A stretch of DNA of 64,000 nucleotides from Thalassia testudinum (lineage: Eukaryota; Streptophyta; Magnoliopsida; Alismatales; Hydrocharitaceae), in assembly GCA_037157565.1 (NCBI GenBank), contig JAZHRO010000002.1, forward strand, positions 40,134,501-40,198,500, in the 5' to 3' direction. Both the position numbers and the translations under genes were made by a program. Shown here piece by piece: positions 44,430-55,045 of this stretch. Position 1 is the stretch's first letter; each line of letters starts with the position of its first letter. The notes beneath the pieces are model-generated. The model worked only from the letters and a program-made list of their open reading frames with translations. It was not told where the DNA came from and did not search any database.

Positions 44430-47248
44430 TGTTAAGACCCGTGTCGTTTGAGCCATTTAAGACGTCTGGACTGTGGGTCAGATGTCTGGTTAGACGTCTG
44501 AACACCTTCCTAGACGTCTGGAAATCAAAATTTTGAGTATGAGCTCGCGTCTGCGCACGTGTTGCGCGCAGACAGTACTCTCATTTTTCTTTCCCTTCTC
44601 TCTCTACCCGCCTCTAGCAAACCCTAAACCCCCAACTTTATAAAACCCCCTCCTCTCTCGTCCTCCTCACTTCACAACCACCAGCCATCTTCCTCTCTTC
44701 TTCTCCACTCCAGCGAGAGAGCCAGCGTGAGCCAGAGTGAGAGAGTGGCGTCGAGGAGCAGTGTGAGGAGAGGAGGAGGAGAGCGAGCTCGCGAGCTCTT
44801 GTGGGAGCTCACCGGGGAACGCACGGCCGGAGCGGAGCGTGCGCGAAGAGGAGTGCGTCGTGGAAGTCCTCCCCGACATTGCTATAGTCGGAGCTACAAG
44901 CGAGGAGGTGAGGCATGGCCACGCGCGGTGCGAGAGAGCGGAAGTAGGTTCTAGTTCTGGATTTTTCCCAGAATCAGACGTCTGGAGTGACGTCCAGACG
45001 ACAGAGCGGACATCTGGAGGCAGTTCCAGACATCTGAGGAGAGGGCTTCGCGAAGGTACGTCCTCTTTGCGGATACGGCCATGTAGGCCGCTCCGCTGAT
45101 ACCCTGTTGCATGCCCTTTTTGAGAAGATTTGCCGGTGGCATCCAGGATTCGCTTCAGGAAGGCGCGGGACACACCTTCCCACGCATTTCAGACGTCTGG
45201 GGAGCTTACTAGATGACTGGAAGCACTTCCAGACGTCCGGAGAGGTGGTTAGACGTCTGGAGCTGGGTCCAGATGGTCTAGAAGAGTTCCTAGATGTCTG
45301 AGGATTGGCACAGAACTTGAGATATGATACTGGACACTTTTAAGACGTCTGGAAGTTGTTCTAGACGTCTGATTTGAGTCAGAAACCTTAATTTTAACCC
45401 GTTTAGGGTCCATTTGAGGTCCGTTTTCCATAAATAAGATACGGATGTTTTCCTTGTGAGTTCCTCTACTTATTAGAAGATTTTTTATACTATTCTGAAT
45501 GTTTTATTGTGATTGCTCCTTGTTATAGGACTTCGTTCCGTTACGGGTTCGTGGCTTGCTGAGGCACGTGAGCTTGCTGTTCAAGCCCCTGATACTCCTA
45601 GGTTTACTGATAGAGTGGTTTTCCCTAATTTAATTACAAACCTGAATGTATGTGTGGAATGAATGATTAGAACCTAGGATATGGCATGAATCATAGGACG
45701 AGAAATACTAGAAATGTTTGTATTGGATGATTGAATTGCAATCTAAATGAGTAGATAGAAATGATAACAACTGCCTGTAAATGAATAACAGCTGCCTGTG
45801 AAATATGAAATACTTGTGTTAGTTAACTGTTGCATGTAACTTTCCTGTTGTATACACTAAATGACGTAATCCGAGCTGTATGTATATCATTTGAGAATGA
45901 AAATGTGAATGATGGAAATACGAGCTGCCTGTATATAACCTCAGTATGGAAATGTAAACGATAGTAATACAAGCTGCAAGTGTATAACCTGAGAATGGAA
46001 ATAGAAATGATGAAACCTGGTATGGAATGGCATAAGGAATATGAGCATGAACCTTACAGGGAATTAGGAGTAGAGCTCCTGGAAATAAATAGAATGGATC
46101 CGAACAATGTGAGTGGGGAAGTGTGCTGGCCCTTGAGTATGGAGTACCAAGGAGAGTGACTGTCCCCTCTTTAGTGTAGAGCAGAGCTAGCCGCCCTTGG
46201 GTTGGGACCCAGGGTAAGGATTGACCACTTTGCACCGACTTCTTGGCCCTTGCATACACTGTACCGGGGAGAGTTACTAGTGTAGGGAGAGAGCTAGCCA
46301 CCCCACGGGGCCCGAGGTTCAGCTAGCCGCCCTACACCGACTTGTTAGGCCCACTGGGCAAACTAGGGTAGTCAGGAGAGGGTGCGCGGACTGTGGAGGG
46401 GCGAGACCCCTGTTGGTTCTTAGGGGCTAGACCCCTGTTACTGAGAGGGTTAGGCCCTATACTGGTTCCGTGCTGTACTTTGGGCACACCCGTTAGCGGA
46501 AACGACTGACCGCGTGCCAGTGCGGGGTAGCTACCCGTGCGCTTATCGCGCGTGCTGTAGTCACCGTTACGTCTGTCCATGACCTTGGGGTGGTTGACTG
46601 GGTGTAGGATCACCACGGGGGACTCTCCCGGCCAGGAGAGTACCACGTGTGCCTTCTACTCTTCGGAAAAGACTGCAATCAAGATCGTTCCCAAGAGGAA
46701 CATTCGAGATCAAGAAAGAGATCTGATAAATAAACCAGTGGGTGAAAAGGAATAAATTATGAAATGAAGTAAATGGAATAAACAACTACCTGTTCACCTT
46801 TACTACTTTAGTTAGTTGGTTGCCACTCTACTCAGCGTTCGCTAACTTTGTGTACTCATAACCCTTTTCAGGTCAAGGTGTTGAGCAGCCTGAGTCTACG
46901 GCTGTGGAGGGTGCTGGGGCCAGTAGAGCCCAGTAGCTGTAGTGTCTTTTGGTTGTACTCTTTTTGTTGTAGTAAGTAAGACTCTTGTACCTTTATGTTC
47001 TGTACTTTTACATTCTCTACTTTATGTTCCTGTACCTTGTTATGTCTCTACTATTGTAGTGGTGATATGTACTGTAGCAGTTTTTACTTCTTTACTGCTG
47101 TACCTTTTTACTGTTAGTTGCTTAGGATAGTGAATGTGGTTTACTTTCCTGCTTTTTGGTTACTTTCTCGTTGGACGAATGGGTCTTGGGATTAGTCGAG
47201 TCGAGCTGGTCTCGGGTCCTGTAGGAATTCGGGAACCGGGTCGTAACA
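44430..47248 (+). mobile_element. Solo G LTR nested in a G LTR
   Basis: 2,819 bp, TGTTAAGACC ... GGGTCGTAACA, TSD GAGGA at 44425-44429 and 47249-47253, same orientation as its host. TATA box at 44639-44645. Half-site cores lie at 44462, 44482, 44494 and 44514, then 44978, 44990, 45010 and 45030. The 28-nt inverted repeat is at 45343-45370. No internal element sequence. Confidence 0.92.
44639..44645 (+). promoter_or_regulatory. TATA box of nested solo G LTR
   Basis: TATAAAA lies about 210 bp from the LTR start, downstream of the half-site cluster and followed by CT-rich sequence. Confidence 0.6.
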
Positions 47249-49504
47249 GAGGAGGACACTGGTGGGGAGCTTCTCAAGCTCCTGCAGCTGCCACTGCGTC
47301 GTCTGAGGGTGGAGGCGCGAGCGGGGCGAGCTGTGCAGGGGAGTTTTGGATACTGGTTTTCTAGTATCAGACGTCTGGGACGTCGATCAGACGTCTGGAG
47401 AGGCATCAAGATGACTGGAGCTGAAGCCGGACGTCTGAAAGCATATTATCGCGTGGAGGTACGCGTTCCCTGCGCTACTTTCCACCATGCAGACCGTAGC
47501 ACAGGAGTGTTTGGCTGAAAATAGGTTTGCAATTTTGTACGTAGGTGCAGGGCGTTGGAAAGGCACGCGGTACGTCTTTTCAGGCACTTTTGGATGTCTG
47601 ACCACATCGCTAGACATCCAACGGCTCTTCCAGACGACTGGAAGGAAGGTGAGACATCTAGAACCCTCCTCAAATAGTTGTAGAGGAGTCCAGACGTCTG
47701 AGGTAGCCGCCGGAAGTGAGAGGTAAGATTTGACATCTTTTAAGACGTCTGGGACTAGTCCCAGATGTCTGATTTTTGACATTAACAGTGTTTTTGGCCC
47801 GTTTAGGGTCCAAACGGAATCAGATTTTCACAAATGAAGTACCGTTGTTTTCCACTCGAGTTTCTCTATGTGTTAGAGTTGAGTACCTACTGTTTTTGAC
47901 TCGTCTGATGTAAATTAGTCGCAGGTACAGGTTACTAGCCGGTAGCGTGTTCGGGGCTTGCAGAGATGATGAGATCTGCGGTGCAAGCCCCCATTCCTCT
48001 CGTGATACCTGGTAGAGTGGTTTAATTCAGTTGTTAAGATGTAAATAAAGATTATGCTTTCTTAGATTGAATTGATTGAAACTCTAGGATGTGGAATAAA
48101 TCCTATGGTAGAAATGTATGAGCCTGATGTTGAGCTATACTGTTCACTTGAGATGCATGTTTAACTAAATTGCTAGTAATGGTATTAGTGTAACTATGAG
48201 ATACTGTTTTAGACATGAAAACACGAGCTACTTGTATATGATGGAAAAATTGAGAATTGGATAGTGTGATCCGGATATTGATAATGAGATGAATATGAGC
48301 ATGAACTTTACGGGGAATTAGGAGTAGAACTCCTGTGTATGAAAGGAATCTGGTATGTAAACGGGAAGTGAGATGGCCCTTGTGTACACTGTACCAAGGA
48401 GAGTTACTGTCCCTTTTAGTGTAGAGGGGGAGCCAGCCACCCCTTGGGTTGAGACCCGAGTAGGACTGGTCACTCTATACCGACTCCCGTTTGGCCCTCG
48501 CATACTTAGTACCGAAGTGTACTACTAGTGTAGGGAAGGAGCTAGCCGCCCCACGGGGCTCGGGGTTAGGACTAGCCAACTTACACCGACTTTTTAGGCC
48601 CTCTGGGCAAACTGGGGTAGTCGGACGAGGGTACGTGGACTATGGAGGGGCGAGACTCCTATTTGGTTTTGAGAGGTGAAACCCCTGTTCTAAGAGGGTA
48701 AGGCCCTATACTGTTCCGTGCTGTACATTAGGTGTACCTGCTAGTGGAAACGACTAACCACGTGCCACTGCGGGTAGCTACACGTGCACTTATCACGCGT
48801 GCCATAGTCACCGCTACGTCGCGACAATGACCTCGAGGTGGTTGACTAGGTATAGGACTATCGCGGGGGACTCCCCGGCTAGGAGAACACCACGTGTACC
48901 TTCTACTCCACGGAAAAGACTACAATCAAAATCGTTCACACAAGGAACAAGCAAGATCAAGAAATATTTGAATCCTTTGTGAAATAAATGAACCAGAAAT
49001 ATATAGATGAGATAAATAGAAATGAGAATAAAACCTAGTTGCTTGCTTTACTTTACTTGAACATAAATAATGTAAACACCACTCTACTCAGCGTTCGTTG
49101 ACTCTGTCTTTTCGTAACCCTGTTTAGGACTAGGAGTTGAGCAACCCAAGTTTCCGGCTACACAGGGTGCTAGGCCCAACCGTAGTAGTTTCGTTCCAGC
49201 TCTTTAGTTTTCTGCTGTTGTAGTGAGTAATAGACATCTATTTTACTGTTCCTGTTACTTTCTGTCTTCTTTTTCACTGTGTTGTTATGATGGCATGTAT
49301 TACTTTGTTGAGACTTTTAGCTCTGCTATTCCTTTACGTCTCATTTTTTTTTCTTTTCCCTTATGTTTAGTTATATTGCATGTGTGAATGTGGTTTATTT
49401 CCTACTTCTGGTTATTTCTCGTTGGACTATTAGGTCTTGGGATTAGTTGAGATGAGCCGATCTCGAATCCTGTAGGGATCTGGGAACCGAGTCGTAACAT
49501 GTTA

Positions 49505-50480
49505 ACCCTCCTTTTTTTACATTTCTCCTCCCCGATATTAAAGTATCTTTTGAGCACCATGCTCAAAAGACACTAAATAAGGGTGCAACCATGCTTGTTG
49601 GATTATTGTTGTCATTGATAGAAACCATCGGATATGTCAAAAGTTGATTTAGAAAACTACCCTTCATATTTGGAATGCACTCAATAATTATTACACTATT
49701 TCTAGAAAGTATCATTTTACATAAATACCAAGTTGCATTATAACTCTGTCTATGAATCATATTTAGAATACAACCAATCAATCATTAAATTATTATTGAA
49801 AAATAACTGTATCGTATTAATGCTTAGTTATATTACAACTTTCTTATTTAACTAGAACAAAGTTGTATTACAATTATCTCAGTCGTATTACAAGTATCAC
49901 ACTTAAATTTATCTAATCAATGTATTTCAACTTCTATATAGTTGTAATACAGCTATATAGTTACATTACAACATTTTATGCAATTATATTACAATTGTAT
50001 TATAATTTTGATCCTATCATGTGGGGGGTATCAGTGTGCTCCTTAGGAAATATTTCAATTTTTTTATATGAAATACCAACCACTCAATTATTTAAGGAAG
50101 CGATCTTTATCATTGATGTGCTATGTTACTTTTTGTAGTATTTTTAGATTCTTACATGATGTAGAAATCACTCAATTCAAATATGGTGGCCTTATTAATA
50201 ACCATTTAATTGAGATCCATTAGTTGAGGATTGGTGTTCAAATAACCATTTTTTAGAGATAGATATTTCTAACGAGCTTGAGGAAATTTTAATTTGACCA
50301 AAAAGAATTTTCATAAATTTGTCTTTAAACCTTACGAAGATAATCAAATATTTTACATAGTAGTGTACAAAGTCAACAAATATTCAGAAATATTTGTCTT
50401 AAATACTTACAAGTTTAGACTATTTACAAATTCTTTAAACTATCTTTTAGTTCATGTTGAAGTGTCCTCATGTTAAAGCT
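49505..50480. other. AT-rich intergenic DNA with ATTACAA words
   Basis: No gene is seen. A 10-bp perfect inverted repeat (CTTTTGAGCA / TGCTCAAAAG) lies around 49549-49571. From about 49790 to 50010 words like GTTGTATTACAA recur on both strands, suggesting an old palindromic MITE. From about 50460 the 3' flank of the next mTERF pseudogene begins. Confidence 0.45.
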
Positions 50481-50580
50481 ATCTAGGATACAAAGCATCA
50501 CCAAGTGATCATATTGTCATCATACTTACCCTGAATGAAGCAAGATGGTCAAATCATTGAATTAGACTGTGGCAATGGAA

Positions 50581-51345
50581 GCCTACGAATGCAAGCCCTC
50601 CCCTTGTTGCTTCTTTGCATGCTTTAACCACCCCTATCTTGTAAACTCAATATTTTCCTTGTAAGCCTTCGAAACTTTAGGGACCTCCTACTTGTACTTC
50701 TTAAAGTAATCAACAAAGAAGCTTTCCTTGTTCTCCATGAACTTAAATGGAGAGCCATCTCCTTTAGGAAGCCTTTCATCAAGACGAAATTGAGCACCTT
50801 GCATCATGTGATGATCCTCTCCTCCAAGCTCATCTGCATTTTCAGTGAATTCAAGCAAAGGAGCTTGGAACCCACCGAGCACCTCCTTAAAGAACTCGAT
50901 CTTCGTCTTTAAGATGTTATTGAGAGGCCAAGGTATTTAGGCCTCCTAAACACATAGAATACCCATTCCTTGCATATCAACCCTCTTGTGAACTTGGTGC
51001 TTGACACATAAGACACTATGCCCATGGCAAGGTGAAGATTGTGTTGTTGGATGTTAGGCTAAGCTTGTTGAGGTTTTCCAACGTAGTGACTAACTCCTTG
51101 CTGGATCTAGCAAGGCAGTGAAGGTACTAGAGGAGCTTGAGGGTGACACTCTTGGTCATGCCATGGTCAAGGAGGAGTTGGATGGTGGCCTCAATCGTGT
51201 CGGTGAGGAACAAGCTGGTGGATTTGAGGACCCTGATGGGGGCCTCCTTGGAGGAGAGGATGGAGGCAAAGAAGGTGACAGAGGAGATGGAGTTGTGGAG
51301 GCTCTTGTGGAGGAGATAAGGGTTGCAAGGAGGATGTCAGCGATT
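50581..51345 (-). pseudogene. mTERF pseudogene 2
   Basis: Reading leftwards, fragments match the intact gene: an N-terminal part rich in LLxNP-like words (51150-51345), then a C-terminal part with SFFVDYFKKYK, a stop at about 50688, EVPKVSKAYKENIEFTR, another stop, and GWLKHA. The middle repeats are scrambled or lost. The flank at 50485-50520 (ATACAAAGCATCACCAAG) is shared with the other copies. Non-functional. Confidence 0.75.
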
Positions 51346-51836
51346 TAGTAATATCAAATAAGACAAAGCAAATGGTGCAAGCAGAGAAGTCCTTTCAAAG
51401 TGGGTTTTGGATTGAGATATGGTAAACGTATGGTGAAACGTACGCACTATTATATGCATCAACTTCCAACTGGTGGATCTCTTGCAAAGTGACAATCACT
51501 ATAAGAATTTGTAGTACTACTCCCACATCCTTGGTTCCAATACAGTGCTAGGTGTATGATGGGATACAAACACCCTAAAATTGTAACAAGAGTCAAATCA
51601 ATTAAATTCTCTAATATTTTCTATATGGGAGAGAAGTCATATGAGCTATTAAAGGTCTCTAGGATACAAAGCATTACCAAGGGACGACATTTCCCATAAG
51701 GTGAAGGCCAATATCGATTATGGCCTAGAAAAATCTATAACCAATAAGACATCATCATCAGTACACTTACTTGCAAGAAGCAAGATGCTTAAGGCTACTG
51801 AATTAGATACATTGTGCCAATGAGAATCCTATACAA
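51346..51836. other. mTERF array spacer (shared 3' flank)
   Basis: No gene. The stretch 51655-51800 (ATACAAAGCATTACCAAG, then a CTAGAAAAATCTATAA block and CATCATCATCAGTAC) is the same 3' flank seen at 4400-4510 and 58030-58130, so it belongs to the duplicated mTERF unit. Confidence 0.6.
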
Positions 51837-52045
51837 TCAATCCTTCAACCATCCCCATCTCATGAACTTGATATTCCTCTCGTTATAGTTCTCGACATAC
51901 TTCAACGAAACTCTCGTCTCCCTTATAGTTCTCGACATACTTCTCAACGAAACTCTCGTTGCTATCATGGACCTCCTCAAATTTCTAGTCAGCTTCTTTA
52001 GCAACCCCTTCGTCATGAGCACATTGCGTACATGTTAAAAGGAAT
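51837..52045 (-). pseudogene. mTERF pseudogene 3 (3' end only)
   Basis: A 61-codon frame ending ...KFMRWGWLKD matches the C-terminus of the intact gene (LMMKGLLNKQTRSFPRFMMTEKDFF ...), with in-frame changes. A 40-bp duplication (units at 51883 and 51923) lengthens it. Homology ends at about 52045, where copia-2 sequence begins. Confidence 0.75.
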
Positions 52046-53328
52046 TCCAATGGCATCATTGATAGATACAAAGCTTGGTTGGTTCACAATGAGATGACAT
52101 TGATCACTATGAAATGTTTAACTCTAGCAACAATGTACAATTGGACAATGAAATAATTGTATATTCAAAATGCCTTCCTCCATAGAACAATCAATGAGGA
52201 AGTACTCATGATACAACCACAAGGTCATGTTCACCTAGACTATCCAACCTATGTATGAAAGTTAAAGTCATTATACGCTCTTAAACAAGCCCCCCATGCT
52301 TGGTTTAGTCGCTTATCACAATTTCTTGAATTGCTTGGATTCAAACGCTATAAATTTGACATGTCACTCTTTATTTATCAAAGTACCCAATTTACCTAAT
52401 TTATGTGGATGATATATTATTAATTAGCTCCTTGTTAGTTGTCCACGGTATATTCCTCATACTATCAAGTGAATTCCCTGTTAGAGACCTTAGCAGGCCA
52501 TCATTCTTCCTTAACATTGAAATTATATATACAACCAAGCCGGTCCTCTATTATCACGAGAAAGATATATGGTAGATTTGTTGACCAATCACAATTTCAA
52601 TGGCATGAAGCTTGCTCAAACATCAATGGCCTCCACTATAGCAATTTACAAGAACATATGGAATCCTAATAACTCACCCAACTATGTTGAGACAAATAGT
52701 GGAACGCCTATAATATCTACTTTTCACATGACCTGATATTGCTTTTGTGTTAATCAACTTAGTCAAGTTATGCACAAACCAATTGATGTTCATTCCCATG
52801 CCCTTAAGAGGGTTCTCGTTATCTCCAAGGAACAATTAGATTTGGTATATCTATTCCCTACAAGTTTACACCGGCTATAACTATATTCTAACTCTGCCTA
52901 GGCATCCTACCTTGACAATAGAAAAAGTAACATTGCATTGATAATTTTTCTGAGCAACAGACCTATCTCATGGAGCTACTAGAAACTAGGGGTGTATATG
53001 GTCTTAAGCTGTCAAACCCAACCCAACCTTACACATAAAATCAAGTTGGGTTGGGTTAGGTTGAATAGGTTATTGACTAGTTGAAACTTATGTTTATCTT
53101 CAACATGATTTCCATATCTTTGGTACTTAATAACAAAAAAATTATACTTAAAAACAACTTGTATCTTATAAAATGGTGAATAAAATAAGTAAATAAAAAA
53201 ATAAAGATGATTTAAAAGTAATGAGAAAAAGATAAAGATGCACCCGATAATAAAATTGATAGATGTATATAAAGCTTAGGTGTATATTAATAACCAACAA
53301 CAAATATAGAGGGGGTGCTTTAGTGGTG

Positions 53329-53500
53329 GTGGTAGGATCCTTGTGGGAAAGCAAAGAGGAGAGGTGGGCTGTTCAACAGTAGTGGTGGGGCCCTTGTGGC
53401 AAATAAGAGAGGATAGGTGGGTCGTCCGACATTAGGGGGGTGGGGATGTTCCCAGTGAAGAGGAAGAGAGGAGAGGTTGCTCGTCAGGGACTCAGGTGAA
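53329..53500. repeat. Degenerate ~53-bp minisatellite
   Basis: Units start at about 53329 (GTGGTAGGATCCTTGTGGG), 53382 (GTGGTGGGGCCCTTGTGGC) and loosely 53435. Each holds an AGAGGTGGG-like centre. It lies inside the hAT-like element. Confidence 0.6.
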
Positions 53501-53845
53501 AGTGGGGAGCTAAGAGAGGGAAAGTTTAAGGGTTACCTAAAGAGCACGAGGTGTCGTCACCACTGAGGAGAGGAGAGGGCACCACCTAGAACTTGAAGCT
53601 AAGGAAAGACACTACTTGGAATAGAGCTCGAAGGTGAGGTGAGGGCAGAGGGCACTGCTTAGAGTCGATGGAGGTAACTATGGAAGAGATGAGACAGTGA
53701 GGGTTGAAAATTGAAAATTTGAGATGCATAAATGAGGAGATGTTGAGATCGACAAGATGGAGATTTTGCCGAGTTATTTTATTATTATTATTATTATATA
53801 GGAGATGTTCGGAGGTTTTGAATTTCGATTTGTAGCTTGATGTCC

Positions 53846-53847
<2 letters not shown>

Positions 53848-53907
<60 letters not shown>
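53848..53907. repeat. (TA)n microsatellite, about 60 bp
   Basis: About 30 uninterrupted TA units inside the hAT-like element. Likely variable between individuals and prone to cruciform extrusion. Confidence 0.95.
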
Positions 53908-53911
<4 letters not shown>

Positions 53912-54070
53912 GTTGTATTGGATTGTGTGTCGGATTAGATTTGTTAAAGTTCAAATTCAACCCAACCCATTTTTTATCAAATTGGAAAAATCTCAACCCA
54001 ACTCATTATAACTCACAACCTAACCCAACTCAACCCAATCAGGTTGGGTGGGGTTAAAGTTTAGGCTGAA

Positions 54071-54308
54071 CCGAGCAGTAAGGTTATCACAGTTGGTGCA
54101 CCCATGTCCCATAAGGCTCTCCCTGTGAGGGGTGTGCAGGTTCGATCCCCTGCGACTTACCCATACTTGCATAGAGCTCTGGGGGTGGTTGTGTCAATGT
54201 GGCAATCTATTTGATACATCCGAAACTCCTTGGCACAGGGTGAGCTCTTCAGGGTTTACCTCCAATTGCATGGAGGGTTCCTCGTCATAAAAAAAGAAGT
54301 AAAAAAAA
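54071..54308 (+). mobile_element. tRNA-derived SINE
   Basis: A 238-bp sequence with an A-box-like stretch (about 54084-54100, CACAGTTGGTGCA) and a B box GGTTCGATCCC (54139-54149), ending in an A-rich tail AAAAAAAGAAGTAAAAAAAA. An 11-bp duplication TTTAGGCTGAA / TTTAGGTTGAA flanks it at 54060-54070 and 54309-54319, one transition apart. This is the expected structure of a SINE copied by LINE machinery. It sits within the hAT-like element, so it is younger than that. Confidence 0.85.
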
Positions 54309-54790
54309 TTTAGGTTGAATTTGACTTGTGTACACCCCTACCGAAAACAACCAACAGTTGCATGATCCTTGATGGAGAATAGTGTGCCACTGACAACGTC
54401 ACTATTGAGCTTATCAGGTTCAATCTCTACTAATAAACTACACGAGATAAATTTACTACTTGTTGCAGAGAAGTTATTAACTGACTACTAAACAAAAGAA
54501 AAACATATGGATGATTTTTCGAAAGAAAGTAATTGATTCTAAGAATTACATGGGATATAGTGCTCAGGCACACTGTATTTGACTACAGAAGTATTTAGTT
54601 GTTCAAATTGTGGTGTTTTGGCATATTGAAAGAAGAGATTTGTTGTGTTTGTTAAGATGGGGAATCCGAGCACGTTCCTTTGTTCAGTGTCCCAGTTTCA
54701 CAGCATTCCGTCTCCAGCATTTCATATGAAAGGAGACAGGAGTTGAGGAAAAGTGGCAGGCTGCTGCTTCTCCAGAAATGACGGCCATCA

Positions 54791-55045
54791 TTAGTGCCTA
54801 ATACATGCATAAGACACGCTTGCCCGGGTGGCATTCACCAATTCCATCGGACACCCTTTCTTTTTCTTAAGTTTAACCGCCATCTTTTCATAAGGGTAGT
54901 AAGTACCTTTATCCGAACCATAATTCATGACCAAATAGCTACCTCCATCTAGGCCTATCTTGCTCTCCACTGCTTTGTCATAATCCTTCATCTTTTCACC
55001 AACCAGGCAAAGATCTTCACTTTCAACGGGCATTTTGCCATCCAT
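54791..55045 (-). other. Unassigned 84-codon frame beyond LINE 3' part
   Basis: The frame reads ...GLDGGSYLVMNYGSDKG..., with a Lys run and a final ATRASVSYACIRH. It follows the LINE zinc-finger region in the minus direction, but I recognise no domain. It may be LINE tail sequence, flanking gene debris or chance. Confidence 0.3.

Larger units (their letters stand above)
43986..49499 (+). mobile_element. Outer solo G LTR
   Basis: Pieces 43986-44429 and 47254-49499 (about 2,690 bp together) make a full G LTR, TGAAATGACC ... GAGTCGTAACA, with TSD TGTTA at 43981-43985 and 49500-49504. Half-sites (ACGTCT cores) lie at 44020, 44040, 44052 and 44072; the 28-nt inverted repeat is at 47743-47770 (13 of 14 pairs match across a CTAG-centred palindrome). 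It is interrupted by another copy of the same family. Confidence 0.9.
43829..49511. mobile_element. Tourist-like MITE copy 2, split by LTRs
   Basis: It starts AGGCCTAGTTTACTTGGAGG directly after copy 1. The MITE is interrupted at 43986 by the solo G LTR and resumes at 49500 with TGTTAACCCTCC, matching the subterminal repeat; the last bases of the right terminus are lost or diverged. Confidence 0.5.
52987..54340. mobile_element. hAT-like non-autonomous element
   Basis: Ends TAGGGGTGTATA and TGTACACCCCTA are inverted repeats (10 of 12). Subterminal regions on both sides are rich in GGGTTGGGTT-type words, one set the complement of the other. It splits the copia-2 RNase H frame. Eight-bp flanks CTAGAAAC and CCGAAAAC agree at 5 of 8 with only transitions between them, as for an old hAT TSD. 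It holds a SINE, a TA microsatellite and a 53-bp minisatellite. No transposase. Confidence 0.65.
52050..54620 (+). mobile_element. copia-2 relic (RT-RNase H), interrupted
   Basis: Broken frames read IQNAFLHRTINEEVLMIQPQGH, KSLYALKQAPHAWFSRLSQFL and FMWMIYY (decayed YVDD) at about 52140-52430, then RNase H words ending NRPISWS at 52960-52980. After the hAT-like insertion it continues KQPTVA*SLMENS and fades near 54620. No LTR is seen. It sits against mTERF pseudogene 3. Confidence 0.72.

Noticed and set aside
44018..45030. CRISPR-like regularly spaced repeats
   Set aside because: The repeats are 8-bp palindromes with 4-12-bp gaps inside a plant LTR, with no cas genes. The layout does not fit a CRISPR array.
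54084..54150. Possible tRNA gene (A and B boxes)
   Set aside because: The cloverleaf arms do not form, and the A-rich tail plus 11-bp TSD identify a SINE.
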